Source: CAWEFA01 sp963851385
GTDB lineage: Bacteria; Bacteroidota; Bacteroidia; Bacteroidales; DTGW01
DNA length: 64,000 nucleotides
Assembly: GCA_963851385.1 (NCBI GenBank)
Contig: CAWKPE010000010.1
Location: 62,001 to 126,000 of the forward strand
Direction: 5' to 3'
Part shown: positions 37,500-46,351 of the stretch, piece by piece
Layout: each line of letters starts with the position of its first letter
Numbering within the stretch: position 1 is the first letter of the stretch
Position numbers and translations under genes: made by a program
Notes under the pieces: generated by a model
Seen by the model: the letters and a program-made list of their open reading frames with translations, nothing else
Told to the model about the DNA's origin: nothing
The model's database searches: none

Positions 37500-38081
37500 T
37501 CAGATTTCGGAAGTTACTATTTTTACTTTTAGAAATTTTTTAAATTCTATTTCAGGTTTTATATAAATTTCGGTTTTTCCGGTTTTTGAAAGGGCAATAT
37601 TACAGGCATTAATAATATCATTACGAGTATCGTAAAATTCTGCCCTGACAGACGCATATCGTAATTCCTTTTTTTTAAGTTCGTACTCAAATGTAACATA
37701 AAATGAGGTCCTGACAGCAGTTGCCCATGGATACGAATAACCAGATATATATATTGATTTAATATTAACCAATGATTCAACTCCTTGCTGTTCAAAAGGA
37801 AATTGAATAGATCCTGAAGGAAATTTTTTTAATATAAGTTCAATCCCTTTTTTTTGTGCGTCCTGAAACTTATCTAATGCAGCCTTTATGGTTGGCTGGT
37901 CATTTGTACCATACGCATGATAATAATCTTGTGCAAGAGATGACATATGAAGCTCATTCTCACTCATCTTATCCCAGTAATCATAATAATCTTTTAGAGT
38001 CCCCTCTGCAATGTCGGAATCGTTGTTATTACTGCTACAACCAAACATAAATATTGATAAAACTATTATAGTTTTTTTCAT
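37500..38081 (-). CDS. Putative lipoprotein
   Basis: This 193-residue protein begins MKKTIIVLSIFMFGCSSNNN, a lipoprotein signal with the acylated Cys at position 15 (FMFGC). The Asn/Asp after the Cys suggest retention or surface export choices that cannot be settled. The rest is helical in the middle and beta-rich at the end; no family is recognised. The gene directly precedes the chemoreceptor, so the two may share a transcript and a signal. Confidence 0.7.
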   Translation of the reverse strand: MKKTIIVLSIFMFGCSSNNNDSDIAEGTLKDYYDYWDKMSENELHMSSLAQDYYHAYGTNDQPTIKAALDKFQDAQKKGIELILKKFPSGSIQFPFEQQGVESLVNIKSIYISGYSYPWATAVRTSFYVTFEYELKKKELRYASVRAEFYDTRNDIINACNIALSKTGKTEIYIKPEIEFKKFLKVKIVTSEI

Positions 38082-38460
38082 TGTTGATATTTTATTTTAA
38101 AGATTCTCTCTATTACGGGAGAAAACCTATAATATTTTCATCTGTGCCTGCGATTAGCAAAATCAAGTTGCATGATAAAATTACTAAATCAAATTATTTT
38201 TCTATCAAATTTAAACAAATGATCTTTTATTTAAAACTCTATTGTAGCTTTTAATAAAAATTAGTAACAGAAACCGTCTTTTTTATCAGGTTATTTTCTT
38301 CTGAAAAAGGATCGATATTCCTAGTTAAACTCATATTGGTTTTCGAGTATATGTTTTAAGCCTTTCGTATTTAAGTGTAAAAAATATTTTTTTCTATCTT
38401 TGTTCAAATAGTTGGAATAACCCGGTATTCGGTAAAAATAAATAATTGGCCTTAATTATA
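38082..38460. other. Intergenic region between divergent genes
   Basis: About 380 AT-rich bases with no coding frame. It carries the divergent promoters of the lipoprotein and PagL-like genes, including the -7 box at 38395-38402. Confidence 0.5.
38395..38402 (+). promoter_or_regulatory. Probable -7 box (TATCTTTG) of the PagL-like gene
   Basis: TATCTTTG matches TAnnTTTG and lies 58 bases before the ATG at 38461. No TTTG is at the proper spacing, so only the -7 element is seen. Confidence 0.45.
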
Positions 38461-39711
38461 ATGAAGAATTTATCCCTGCTTTTATTATTGTTACTTTAAT
38501 TGAATTGAAATTATGCATTGCCCAGGAATCATCCAATCAAACAAACAGACTTTTTTTATTGAACCTGAAATAATGGTGGGTAAAATAATGCCTAATTATC
38601 AGGATTATCCACCGCATTATTATCCGGAATCATATTCAATATGCATTGGAAAAATTGACAGTTCTCAGGATAAAGAATGGACAAGGTATTATAATTATCC
38701 TTCAATAGGTATAATGTTTTCTTATATCAGGCCTGGGAATGATTCAATTTTTGGACAGGAATTTGCAATTATGCCATATTTTGAAATAAATCCTCCTATG
38801 GGTTTTTTTAATCATTTTCATTTAAAAGTCGGACTGGGATGTTCATATTTTACCAGATGTTATAATATAAATAGGATTCCCAGAATTCGGCAATTGGTTC
38901 AAGATTTAATTGGGCATTTCAATCAAATTTGTATTATTGTTTTTGTAAGTAAAAAAATCATGCTTATGATAGGAGGTGGATTTATGCATAGCTCCAATGG
39001 TCATACTCAACTTCCAAATTATGGAATAAATTCATTTACATTATGTGTAGCATCAAAATATTTACTTAATTCCTGAATAAACGATTTGGCCAAATTCAAA
39101 AGCTGAACCTGTCATTGATTTTAAAAAGCATTATTTTCTTGAAGTAAGAAATGGTATTGGATTACAGGAATATGGACCTGCAAAAGGTCCTGCAGGTACT
39201 CCTAAAAATCCAGTGTATTCATTTTCAATTTCAGGAGGAATTATTTTTGGTCATTGTTTTAAATTTCTGACAGGTTTTACATATCGCTTTTATAAAGAAC
39301 ATTACGATCATATTATTGAAAACAACTCGCCGGATTTAATAGATCATCCGTTATGGAATGCTTCAAACATATTTTTTTATGCAGGATTCGAATTATTATT
39401 CGGATATATCAGTACCGATATTGAAGCAGGAGTGAATATTCATAAACCTTTTTTCAAAAGTTTCTATGAACCATACGCCAGTCCCAACAACTACAACATA
39501 TAAATTGAAAAGTCTTTTTCCTACCCGGTTAGGGGTAAAGTTATACTTATTCAATACAAATAAAATTCCTAAGAACAATTTATACATAGGTGCAAATATT
39601 AATGCAAACTATACTCAAGCAGACTTTTCAGAATTGAGCTTAGGATTATGTCAGGATGATAAAGTAAATGAATTTAGAAGAATTGTTAAATGTAAACTAA
39701 ACCATAAATAA
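38461..39711 (+). pseudogene. PagL-like lipid A 3-O-deacylase (acyloxyacyl hydrolase), about six frameshifts
   Basis: The gene is spread over all three frames. In order: signal peptide MKNLSLLLLLLL, broken at 38497 (a T missing from CTTTTA); AQESSNQTNRLF, broken in the T run near 38553; EPEIMVGKIMPNYQDYP on to GLGCSYFTRCYN; a stretch near 38885-38955 that makes better sense in another frame (NSAIGSRFNWAFQSNLYYCF); GGGFMHSSNGHTQLPNYGIN with the PagL catalytic His and Ser; a break near 39080; VRNGIGLQEYGPAKGPAGTP; and a last break near 39500 to LFPTRLGVKLYLFN. PagL removes an acyl chain from lipid A in the outer membrane. Each segment keeps protein-like sequence, so it is either badly sequenced or newly inactivated. 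Confidence 0.7.
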
Positions 39712-39722
39712 AATTGATGCAT

Positions 39723-40865
39723 CTATTCAAAAAAACCTTTCATCTTTTCGAAAAAGTTTTTGTCATCTTTATCAGGTTTAGGCGTGAAATTTGATGATTC
39801 GTTCATCTTTTCAATTGTTTTTTTTTCTTCTTTACTCAAAGTTTTTGGTACCCATACATTGACATGAACAAGTAAATCACCTTTTCCATAAGAGTTAACT
39901 TCAGGCAAACCTTTGCCTTTTAACCTTAGTAATTTTCCCGGTTGAGTTCCCGGTTCAAGTTTAATTTTAACTTTACCATCAAGAGTTGGTATTTCAACTG
40001 CCGCACCCAATGCAGCATCAGGAAAACTAACAAACAGACTATAATAAAGATCATTCCCGTCACGAAGAAGTTCAGGATGTTTTTCTTCAGTAAAAATAAC
40101 TATCAGATCGCCGTTAATACCTCCACGTCGGGCAGCATTTCCTTTACCCGAAACAGTCATTTGCATGCCTTCAGCCACTCCGCCTGGAACATTAATAGTA
40201 ATTATTTCATCATCCTTGACGATTCCTTCACCTCGGCAATTTGAGCATTTATGAACTATGACTTTCCCTTCGCCTCCGCAATTTGGACATGTTGTAGAAG
40301 TTTGCATCTGTCCTAAAAAAGTGTTGGTCACTCTTGTTACCATACCACTTCCACGACAAGTAGGACAAGTATTTTGCGAAGAACCTTCAGCAGAACCTGT
40401 TCCACGACAGACATTGCAAGGAACATATTTATTAACTTTAATTTTCTTTTCAACTCCGGTAGATATTTCTTCAAGTGTTAATTTTACTTTGACCCTCAGA
40501 TTTTGTCCTTTATTTACTCTTTGCCTTCTGCTACTATTACTTCCTCCAAAACCAAATCCTCCAAAATGACCACCAAAAATATCACCAAAATGTTCAAATA
40601 TATCTTCTATATTACTAAATCCTCCTCCACCAGCCGGACCTTCCACACCTGCATGTCCATACCTATCATAACGGCTACGTTTCTCATCATCTCCAAGCAC
40701 TTCATATGCTTCTGCAGCATCTTTAAATTTGTTTTCAGCTTCCTTATTGCCCGGATTACGATCAGGATGATATTTTAAAGCTTGTTTGCGATATGCTTTT
40801 TTAATTTCGTCTTTGCTCGCATCGCGAGAAACTTCCAATATTTCGTAATAATCTTTTTTAGACAT
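39723..40865 (-). CDS. dnaJ: Chaperone DnaJ
   Basis: This 380-residue type I Hsp40 has the J domain (residues 1-70, HPD in KYHPDRNPGN), a Gly/Phe linker (GGGFSNIEDIFEHFGDIFGG), four zinc-finger repeats (CNVCRGTG, CPTCRGSG, CPNCGGEG, CSNCRGEG; about 150-225) and the C-terminal substrate-binding domain (VPGGVAEGMQMTVSGKG, PTLDGKVKIKLEPGTQPG). It stimulates DnaK ATPase and hands over unfolded clients. It follows grpE on the minus strand with a gap of about 206 bases. dnaK is not in the window. Confidence 0.97.
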   Translation of the reverse strand: MSKKDYYEILEVSRDASKDEIKKAYRKQALKYHPDRNPGNKEAENKFKDAAEAYEVLGDDEKRSRYDRYGHAGVEGPAGGGGFSNIEDIFEHFGDIFGGHFGGFGFGGSNSSRRQRVNKGQNLRVKVKLTLEEISTGVEKKIKVNKYVPCNVCRGTGSAEGSSQNTCPTCRGSGMVTRVTNTFLGQMQTSTTCPNCGGEGKVIVHKCSNCRGEGIVKDDEIITINVPGGVAEGMQMTVSGKGNAARRGGINGDLIVIFTEEKHPELLRDGNDLYYSLFVSFPDAALGAAVEIPTLDGKVKIKLEPGTQPGKLLRLKGKGLPEVNSYGKGDLLVHVNVWVPKTLSKEEKKTIEKMNESSNFTPKPDKDDKNFFEKMKGFFE

Positions 40866-41071
40866 ATTTTTTATAATAAGTAATTCTTCCGATTTCTACA
40901 AAACAGGAAGTTTAATATGAACAAATATTTATTTTCAAATATACTCATTGTAATTTTATACAAAAAAAATTGAATTTGTTCATTCTTTCTGAAAAGTGCT
41001 TTATTTTCAAACCTATAAAATACTTTTTGAACCTTCCTCTTTTATCATCTATAATGGAAATAACTAAATAT

Positions 41072-41727
41072 TCATTCTCCAATAACAACTTTTGAATGAC
41101 GTATTACTTTTTCATCAAGATGTATAGCCTTTTTGAATAATATCAATTATTTTACCTGACTTTTCTTTTTCCTGAACAGGCAATTTTGTAATTGCTTCAT
41201 GAAAATCCGTATTAAAGTCAGCATTCATAGTATCAATTTCTTTTAACCCATTTTGCGCCAAAAAATCTTTAAATTTATTATAAATATGATCAATTCCTTG
41301 CTTTAATGCATCCAGATCAGTAGCCTGTTCAAGTGTTTTAATTCCATGTTCAAAATCATCAACAACTGGTAAAAGACTCAACAATAACTCTTCATTAGCA
41401 TATTTTGTGAGTTCAATTTTTTCTTTAAGTGTACGTTTGCGGTAATTGTCGAATTCAGCTGATAGTCTTAGATATTTGTCTTTCCATTCTGCAATTATTT
41501 TTTCATAATCGGCTGGGGATTTCAAATCTTCTGATTTTTCCGATTGCTCATTTTGACTACTTTCTTCATTAATGTTTTCTTCTGCCAATTTTTTTTCGTC
41601 AATTATACTTTGATCTGCCGAATTTTCATTAATTATCTTTATTGTTAGTATTTTCTTCCGATAGATTGCCAGCAGATTGATCATTATTTTCTTGCTCTTT
41701 ATTATTCTCTTTCGTTTTTTTTGTCAT
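41072..41727 (-). CDS. grpE: Nucleotide exchange factor GrpE, two frameshifts
   Basis: The gene spans three frames. From the ATG at 41727 it gives MTKKTKENNKEQENNDQSAG, then a break near 41645, then the long frame 41115-41684 with an acidic N-terminus and KYLRLSAEFDNYRKRTLKEK, LPVVDDFEHGIKTLEQ and EKEKSGKIIDIIQKGYT. The listed stop follows at once, but one extra T near 41127 hides the conserved end GYTLDEKVIRHSKVVIGE, which stops at 41072. GrpE releases ADP from DnaK and is normally essential, so both breaks are probably sequence errors rather than decay. Confidence 0.9.
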
Positions 41728-41913
41728 GATATACTTTATTTAATTATGATTAAATAACCACATATTCGGTTGTACAAAACATCTATTTTTAAAAATGAGG
41801 AATTCGTGTAAACTTTCATCTTACTTAAATTTCTTTAAATTTAAAATCGTACTATCAAATAATTTGTTATTTGCTTAAAAAAGTTTCATGCCGCAAAAGA
41901 ACAAAATTTTTGC

Positions 41914-41927
41914 CAAACTTAAGTTTG
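41914..41927. promoter_or_regulatory. 14-bp perfect palindrome, possible operator
   Basis: CAAACTTAAGTTTG is a perfect palindrome 146 bases before the LiaF-like gene start, in the 332-base gap upstream of that gene (41728-42059), which otherwise shows only the -7 box at 42023. No regulator is known for it. Confidence 0.3.
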
Positions 41928-42022
41928 CGACAAAATGACATTACATCCTTTATCCACATTCTTTCACCGGGAACAATTTACTTTTTGCCGGAAACACATA
42001 GGTACTTGATAAGTATCAAGCT

Positions 42023-42030
42023 TATCTTTG
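42023..42030 (+). promoter_or_regulatory. Probable -7 box (TATCTTTG) of the LiaF-like gene
   Basis: TATCTTTG lies 30 bases before the ATG at 42060. It sits inside the longer open frame that starts at 41871, which supports the internal start. No -33 TTTG at the proper distance. Confidence 0.5.
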
Positions 42031-42059
42031 AAAACAAAATAATTAATAACTTAAAAAAT

Positions 42060-42599
42060 ATGAAAATGGGTTCAAGTTTATTTTGGGGTGTTATTTTAAT
42101 CATAATCGGGTTAAGCCTCGTAGTAAAAATCGTTTTTAATATCGATTTTCCAATCTTTAAAATTGTTGTTGCATTCATATTTATCTACATTGGTTTGAGA
42201 ATCATGCTTGGGAACAATTTCAGATCCTTTCACGATTACAGCTGTAATACCCATGTAGTATTTGGGGAATCAAATTTCAGCAAATTTGAAAATGGTAAAG
42301 AATATAGTGTAGTATTCAGCAAAGGAAATTTTGATTTTAGAGACATTGTTCTAAAACCAGACGGACCAACAAGAGTTAATATTAATACCGTATTTGGAGA
42401 CTGTCATGTGATTATAAAAAGTGGTATACCTGTGCAAATTAAAGTAGATGCTGCTTTTTCCGGTGCTCATTTGCCAAATGGAAATACGACATCTTTTGGA
42501 TCTGTAATTTATTCCAGTGATAATCTCGATACTTCAAAACCTTATCTTGAGATAACAGCCGATATTGTTTTCGGAGGGTTAAAGGTAATCAGCTTGTAA
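42060..42599 (+). CDS. LiaF-like membrane protein (cell-wall-active antibiotics response domain)
   Basis: From the ATG at 42060 the product has 179 residues: two membrane helices (LFWGVILIIIGLSLVV and FKIVVAFIFIYIGLRIM), then a beta-repeat C-terminal domain (THVVFGESNFSKF, INTVFGDCHVIIKSG, ADIVFGGLKVIS) with the alternating VFG pattern of the LiaF/YvqF (DUF2154-like) family. In Firmicutes LiaF inhibits an envelope-stress kinase; a regulatory role here is only inferred. The extended start at 41871 would add 63 residues upstream of a promoter-like box and was rejected. A strong terminator follows. Confidence 0.75.
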   Translation: MKMGSSLFWGVILIIIGLSLVVKIVFNIDFPIFKIVVAFIFIYIGLRIMLGNNFRSFHDYSCNTHVVFGESNFSKFENGKEYSVVFSKGNFDFRDIVLKPDGPTRVNINTVFGDCHVIIKSGIPVQIKVDAAFSGAHLPNGNTTSFGSVIYSSDNLDTSKPYLEITADIVFGGLKVISL

Positions 42600-42633
42600 T
42601 GTTTTAGGTTAAACAATTTTTAAAGTCTGATTT

Positions 42634-42664
42634 AAAAGCGTCTTTGATTAGAGACGCTTTTTTT
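42634..42664 (+). terminator. Rho-independent terminator
   Basis: AAAAGCGTCT (42634-42643) pairs perfectly with AGACGCTTTT (42652-42661), followed by more T. It ends the LiaF-like transcript. Confidence 0.85.
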
Positions 42665-42813
42665 GTTCGTTTTCGAACATAACAAGTTCAAATCTGGTCA
42701 TAAAATCAACTCTCAATTTTTAAAATTTATTTTTAAATTTCTAATAATAAGTCATTTATATTCTTTGGTACAATAACTGAATTAATTACACATATTCATA
42801 AATTCAAAGAAAA

Positions 42814-43137
42814 ATGAAAACAAAAAACGCAATCATAACTGGAACATTGATAGTGTTTGGTTTGATGAATACATCAAATTTATTTGCTGGTGATGAAGGA
42901 TCAAAAATTAAAGTATCCAAAGAAGATACGAACATCAAACAAGATGATCCTCAGAATATATCTACAGATAAAGATTTACCTGAATTAAAATTGGAACAGA
43001 TCTATAATCGTCAATATTTAGATGATTTAGTTGCATTGCCCTGGTTAATAAAAGAAGTTATAATCAGACCAGCAAAAAAATCAGAAAATACTGTAGAAAA
43101 AAAGCAGTGTGATAATAAGCAAACAGCATGCAAATAG
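42814..43137 (+). CDS. Small secreted protein, 107 aa
   Basis: It has a signal peptide (MKTKNAIITGTLIVFGLMNT, cleavage near LFAGD), then a Lys/Asp/Asn-rich, probably disordered stretch, a short hydrophobic helix (YLDDLVALPWLIKEVIIRP) and a Cys-containing Lys-rich tail (KKQCDNKQTACK). No family is recognised. It stands alone between two terminators and has a near-match to the -7 consensus upstream. Its small size and exported, charged nature suggest a periplasmic or surface peptide; the function is unknown. Confidence 0.6.
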   Translation: MKTKNAIITGTLIVFGLMNTSNLFAGDEGSKIKVSKEDTNIKQDDPQNISTDKDLPELKLEQIYNRQYLDDLVALPWLIKEVIIRPAKKSENTVEKKQCDNKQTACK

Positions 43138-43171
43138 GTTACTTAGTTTCTAGTTAGTTTAGTTAGTTGGT

Positions 43172-43204
43172 CAAACCTCAAAAGCAAAGCACTTTTGAGG
43201 TTTG
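43172..43204 (+). terminator. Hairpin downstream of the small secreted gene
   Basis: CAAACCTCAAAAG (43172-43184) and CTTTTGAGGTTTG (43192-43204) form a perfect 13-bp stem with a 7-base loop. The T-tract is weak, so it may act as an RNA-end stabiliser or bidirectional terminator. Confidence 0.7.
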
Positions 43205-43272
43205 TTGCTTAAACTAATTTTACTAAATAAATATTTTTCACAGGTTTTAGAATTAATCGTTGATTTATTTTG

Positions 43273-43298
43273 CGCCGCTTTATTGCGGCGTTTTTTTT
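43273..43298 (+). terminator. Rho-independent terminator
   Basis: CGCCGC (43273-43278) pairs with GCGGCG (43285-43290), loop TTTATT, then eight T. It is the second hairpin in a row after the small secreted gene, in a 308-base gap that otherwise holds only the promoter of the rhomboid gene. Confidence 0.85.
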
Positions 43299-43406
43299 AT
43301 TATTTAACATTAATTGAATGGTAAACAATTTTAACAAACATTGCGTTTACAAATAAATACCTAAATTGAAGTACATCCTTAATATGAAACCAGTATGAAT
43401 TTTTTC

Positions 43407-43414
43407 TACCTTTG
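43407..43414 (+). promoter_or_regulatory. Probable -7 box (TACCTTTG) of the rhomboid gene
   Basis: TACCTTTG matches TAnnTTTG and lies 32 bases before the ATG at 43446. The usual TTTG at -33 is not evident. Confidence 0.5.
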
Positions 43415-43445
43415 CACCTTACTTTTGAAAAACATTTAAAACAAA

Positions 43446-44246
43446 ATGATTAACAGATTTCCTCCAGCAGTCAAAAATATAATAATTATTAATGTGCTCA
43501 TAGTAATAGCTGCTTGGGCTATAAATCAATTATACGCGACAGATATAAATGATATATTTGGTTTATACTATTATGAATCTTCGCATTTTCACTTGTGGCA
43601 ATATATAACTTACATGTTTATGCATGGAGGATTTATTCACTTATTTTTTAACATGTACGCATTATTTTTGTTTGGATCAGCTTTGGAACAAGTGTGGGGA
43701 AGTAAAAGATTTCTGATTTTTTATTTTGTAACTGGTATAGGTGCTGCTCTTTTTTATACTTTAGTTAACCATTTCGAATTTGTACCTATGATCAAAGATC
43801 AGCACGCGTTTAGAAATACACCTTCGCCAGAATTATTCAAACTATTTGTCAACAACTATTTACCTCAAGCAAATAATGATATTATTAGTTTTATAAACCG
43901 TTGGATTAATGCTCCAAAAGATCATTCACTAATTCAAGAAGCTATTTACAATGTCAACTTAATTACTTATGCACACTTTAATGTTCCATGTGTTGGTGCT
44001 TCTGGCGCTATATTCGGAGTGCTGCTTGGTTTTGGAATGCTTTTTCCAAATACACAATTAATGCTGATTTTTCCACCAATTCCTATTAAAGCTAAATACT
44101 TTGTATTTATTTATGGTGGAATAGAATTATTCCTTAGTATCACACAACCTGGCAGCCAGGTTGCGCATGTTGCTCATATTGGTGGTATGATTTTTGGGTT
44201 TTTAATGATTAAATTATGGCAAAGAGACAGACAACATTTTTATTAA
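43446..44246 (+). CDS. Rhomboid family intramembrane serine protease
   Basis: This 266-residue protein has six or more membrane helices. The rhomboid signatures are FMHGGFIHLFFNMYALFLFG (about 59-78), the catalytic Ser in VGASGAIFG (Ser186) and the catalytic His in HVAHIGGMIFG (His244). Rhomboids cut single-pass proteins inside the membrane. A loop insertion between helices (about 115-165: FVPMIKDQHAFRN to INAPKDHSL) is typical of Bacteroidota members. It is followed by a second rhomboid, 138 bases on, with an inverted repeat between. Confidence 0.93.
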   Translation: MINRFPPAVKNIIIINVLIVIAAWAINQLYATDINDIFGLYYYESSHFHLWQYITYMFMHGGFIHLFFNMYALFLFGSALEQVWGSKRFLIFYFVTGIGAALFYTLVNHFEFVPMIKDQHAFRNTPSPELFKLFVNNYLPQANNDIISFINRWINAPKDHSLIQEAIYNVNLITYAHFNVPCVGASGAIFGVLLGFGMLFPNTQLMLIFPPIPIKAKYFVFIYGGIELFLSITQPGSQVAHVAHIGGMIFGFLMIKLWQRDRQHFY

Positions 44247-44261
44247 TATATAATGATATGG

Positions 44262-44342
44262 AAACCGAAAACCGGAAACTGGTTACCGGAATTTTTTCAT
44301 ATATATTTCATTTTATATAATCCAGTTTCCGGTTTTTGGTTT
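44262..44342. repeat. Inverted repeat between the two rhomboid genes, 21 bp arms
   Basis: AAACCGAAAACCGGAAACTGG (44262-44282; 21 bases, one G:T) pairs with the segment at 44322-44342 (CCAGTTTCCGG, then TTTTTGGTTT), loop 39 bases. The sequence is built from words such as AACCGGAAAC that recur in intergenic DNA of this phylum. Confidence 0.75.
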
Positions 44343-44384
44343 AAAAGAATTTTAAGTTTCTGGAAAAAATAATTAATTATCCTT

Positions 44385-45266
44385 ATGGGAATAATTGAAG
44401 AAATCAAACAAAATTTTAAGCAGGGGAATAACCTTACAAAGCTCATTTACATAAATATTGGAGTATTTATATTGGCAAATTTTGCCTTGTTGTTAATAAA
44501 ATTCAATAACCGGGAGCTAGCCGAAGAAATTCTGAATCCCTGGTTTTCTTTTCCTTCTGATGTAAATCAATTGCTTTTAAAACCATGGACAATTATAACA
44601 TACATGTTCTTTCATGTAGACATTTGGCATATTGTTTTTAATTTAATTTTCTTTTACTGGTTTGGTCAAATATTTCTTCAATATTTAGATAACAAGAAAC
44701 TATTAAGCGTTTATTTATTAGGTGGATTCTCAGGAGCAATTATGTTTTCTATAGCTTTTAATTTTTACCAAGCTTTATCAAATACAAACTTTTCAGGAAT
44801 ATTATTGGGTGCATCTGCAGCTATTATGGCTGTTGCAATTGCAATTTCAGTAATAGTGCCAAATTATGTTGTAAATTTATTTTTTATCGGTCCTGTCAAA
44901 TTAAAATATATTGCACTATCCTATATAATATTAGATATAATATTAATTAATAAAGAGAACCCGGGAGGACACATAGCTCATTTAGGAGGTGCATTATACG
45001 GGTTCTTGTTTGGAATTTATTATATCAGAGGAAAAGATATTACAAAAAAATTTTCAAATTTTCTTAATTTCATACTCTCTGTTTTCAAACCTCGAAGGAA
45101 AATGAAAGTAACTTACAATAAGCCTTTAGATGATTTAGAGTATAAGAAAAGAAAAATTGATAAGCAAAAAGAAATTGACCGTATTTTGGATAAAATTGCA
45201 AAAGGAGGCTATGAAAGCTTATCAAAAGAAGAAAAAGATTTTCTTTTCCGTTCCAGTCAAACGTAA
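44385..45266 (+). CDS. Rhomboid family intramembrane serine protease, second copy
   Basis: This 293-residue rhomboid shows FFHVDIWHIVFNLIFFYWFG (about 75-94), catalytic Ser in LGASAAIMAV (Ser144) and catalytic His in GGHIAHLGGALYG (His199). A soluble C-terminal tail (about 215-293) with YKKRKIDKQKEIDRILDKIA and GGYESLSKEEKDFLF follows the last membrane helix and is common in the Bacteroidota second rhomboid. The sequence differs clearly from the first copy, so this is an old pair and not a recent duplication. Confidence 0.92.
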   Translation: MGIIEEIKQNFKQGNNLTKLIYINIGVFILANFALLLIKFNNRELAEEILNPWFSFPSDVNQLLLKPWTIITYMFFHVDIWHIVFNLIFFYWFGQIFLQYLDNKKLLSVYLLGGFSGAIMFSIAFNFYQALSNTNFSGILLGASAAIMAVAIAISVIVPNYVVNLFFIGPVKLKYIALSYIILDIILINKENPGGHIAHLGGALYGFLFGIYYIRGKDITKKFSNFLNFILSVFKPRRKMKVTYNKPLDDLEYKKRKIDKQKEIDRILDKIAKGGYESLSKEEKDFLFRSSQT

Positions 45267-45364
45267 GTTTGAAAATAATTAATTTGATGAAATGATGAGT
45301 TGAGTGCAATGAAAAAAGTTGAATAATTATTAACTTACACCAAAAAATAAATAAAACAATTACA

Positions 45365-46302
45365 ATGAAGAATATTTTACTTATTTTATTTGCGTTCAGT
45401 TTATTGCATGAAATTTCTGCTCAGCAGGCGCCAGATGTTGGACAAGTATTAAAATCAGCGAATGATAAATTAAAGCGACAGGATTTTACAGGTTCAATCA
45501 GAGACTTTAATAAGGCATTACGAATGAGTCCCGGATTAGAAGAGGCATATCGAGGACGTGCTGAAGCAAAATATTATATTGCGCAATATGACGAAGCATT
45601 ACGGGATATAAACAAAGCTATTGATGTAAATAAAGATATACCTGAAGCTTATCTTAATCCGGGGACAAATATATTCAGCAACAAAACATTATGATGATGC
45701 ATTGTCAGATTTTGCCCAGGCTCAAAATTTAAACAGTAATTTATATGAAGCAATTGTTCAGAAAGCTCTAACATACTCTACAAATGGATCGTGAAAAAGA
45801 TGCATTCGAATTAATTAATAAATCAATTGACAATAACGGAAATATTGCAGAATTTTATTACTGTAGAGGTCTTCTTTATAATAATAAACAGAAATTTGAA
45901 AAAGCACTTAACGATTTGAACAAATGCATCGAAATAAATCCAACTTATAACTTATTTAATGTTTATTTGGCCAGAGGATCTTCTTACCTGGCTTTGCAGG
46001 AGTATAAATCGGCAAAAGATGATTTTAGTAAGGCTATAGAACTGGCTCCAAAAAATGCCGCAGCATTTAGCAGTCGTGCCAAAGTAAGTTATGAAGAAGA
46101 AAATTATAATGAAGCAATTGAGGATTACACAAAGTCAGTGGAATATAATTCCGATAACTCTGCTACTTTTTTCAATTTGGGCATGGCATATTATAAATTA
46201 AATGACATAAAAAATGCATGCGAACGTTTCCGTAAAGCTTGTTCTATGGGAAATTCAAATGCGTGTAAAATGATAGTTATTACCTGTGTTGAGAATAAAT
46301 AA
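45365..46302 (+). CDS. TPR-repeat secreted protein, two frameshifts
   Basis: Pieces 45365-45694 and 45784-46302, with the sequence between them, encode one TPR protein of about 311 residues. It starts with signal peptide MKNILLILFAFSLLHEISAQ. Repeats include DFTGSIRDFNKALRMSPGLE, YDEALRDINKAIDVNKDIPE and, in piece two, FEKALNDLNKCIEINPTY. The first break is one extra C near 45659 (restoring LNRGQIYSATKHYDDALSDF); the second is one extra or two missing A near 45784 (TYST to MDREKDAFEL). Its C-terminus KNACERFRKACSMGNSNACK is like Sel1/TPR lipoprotein ends. Probably a periplasmic scaffold. Confidence 0.75.
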
Positions 46303-46351
46303 TGACCATGTTTATTTTGCAAATTGACAAACTTATCAATAATCCAGGTCG

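Noticed and set aside
41871..42059. 63-residue N-terminal extension of the LiaF-like gene
   Set aside because: A -7 promoter box lies inside it, and the internal ATG at 42060 puts the membrane helix at the N-terminus as in the family.
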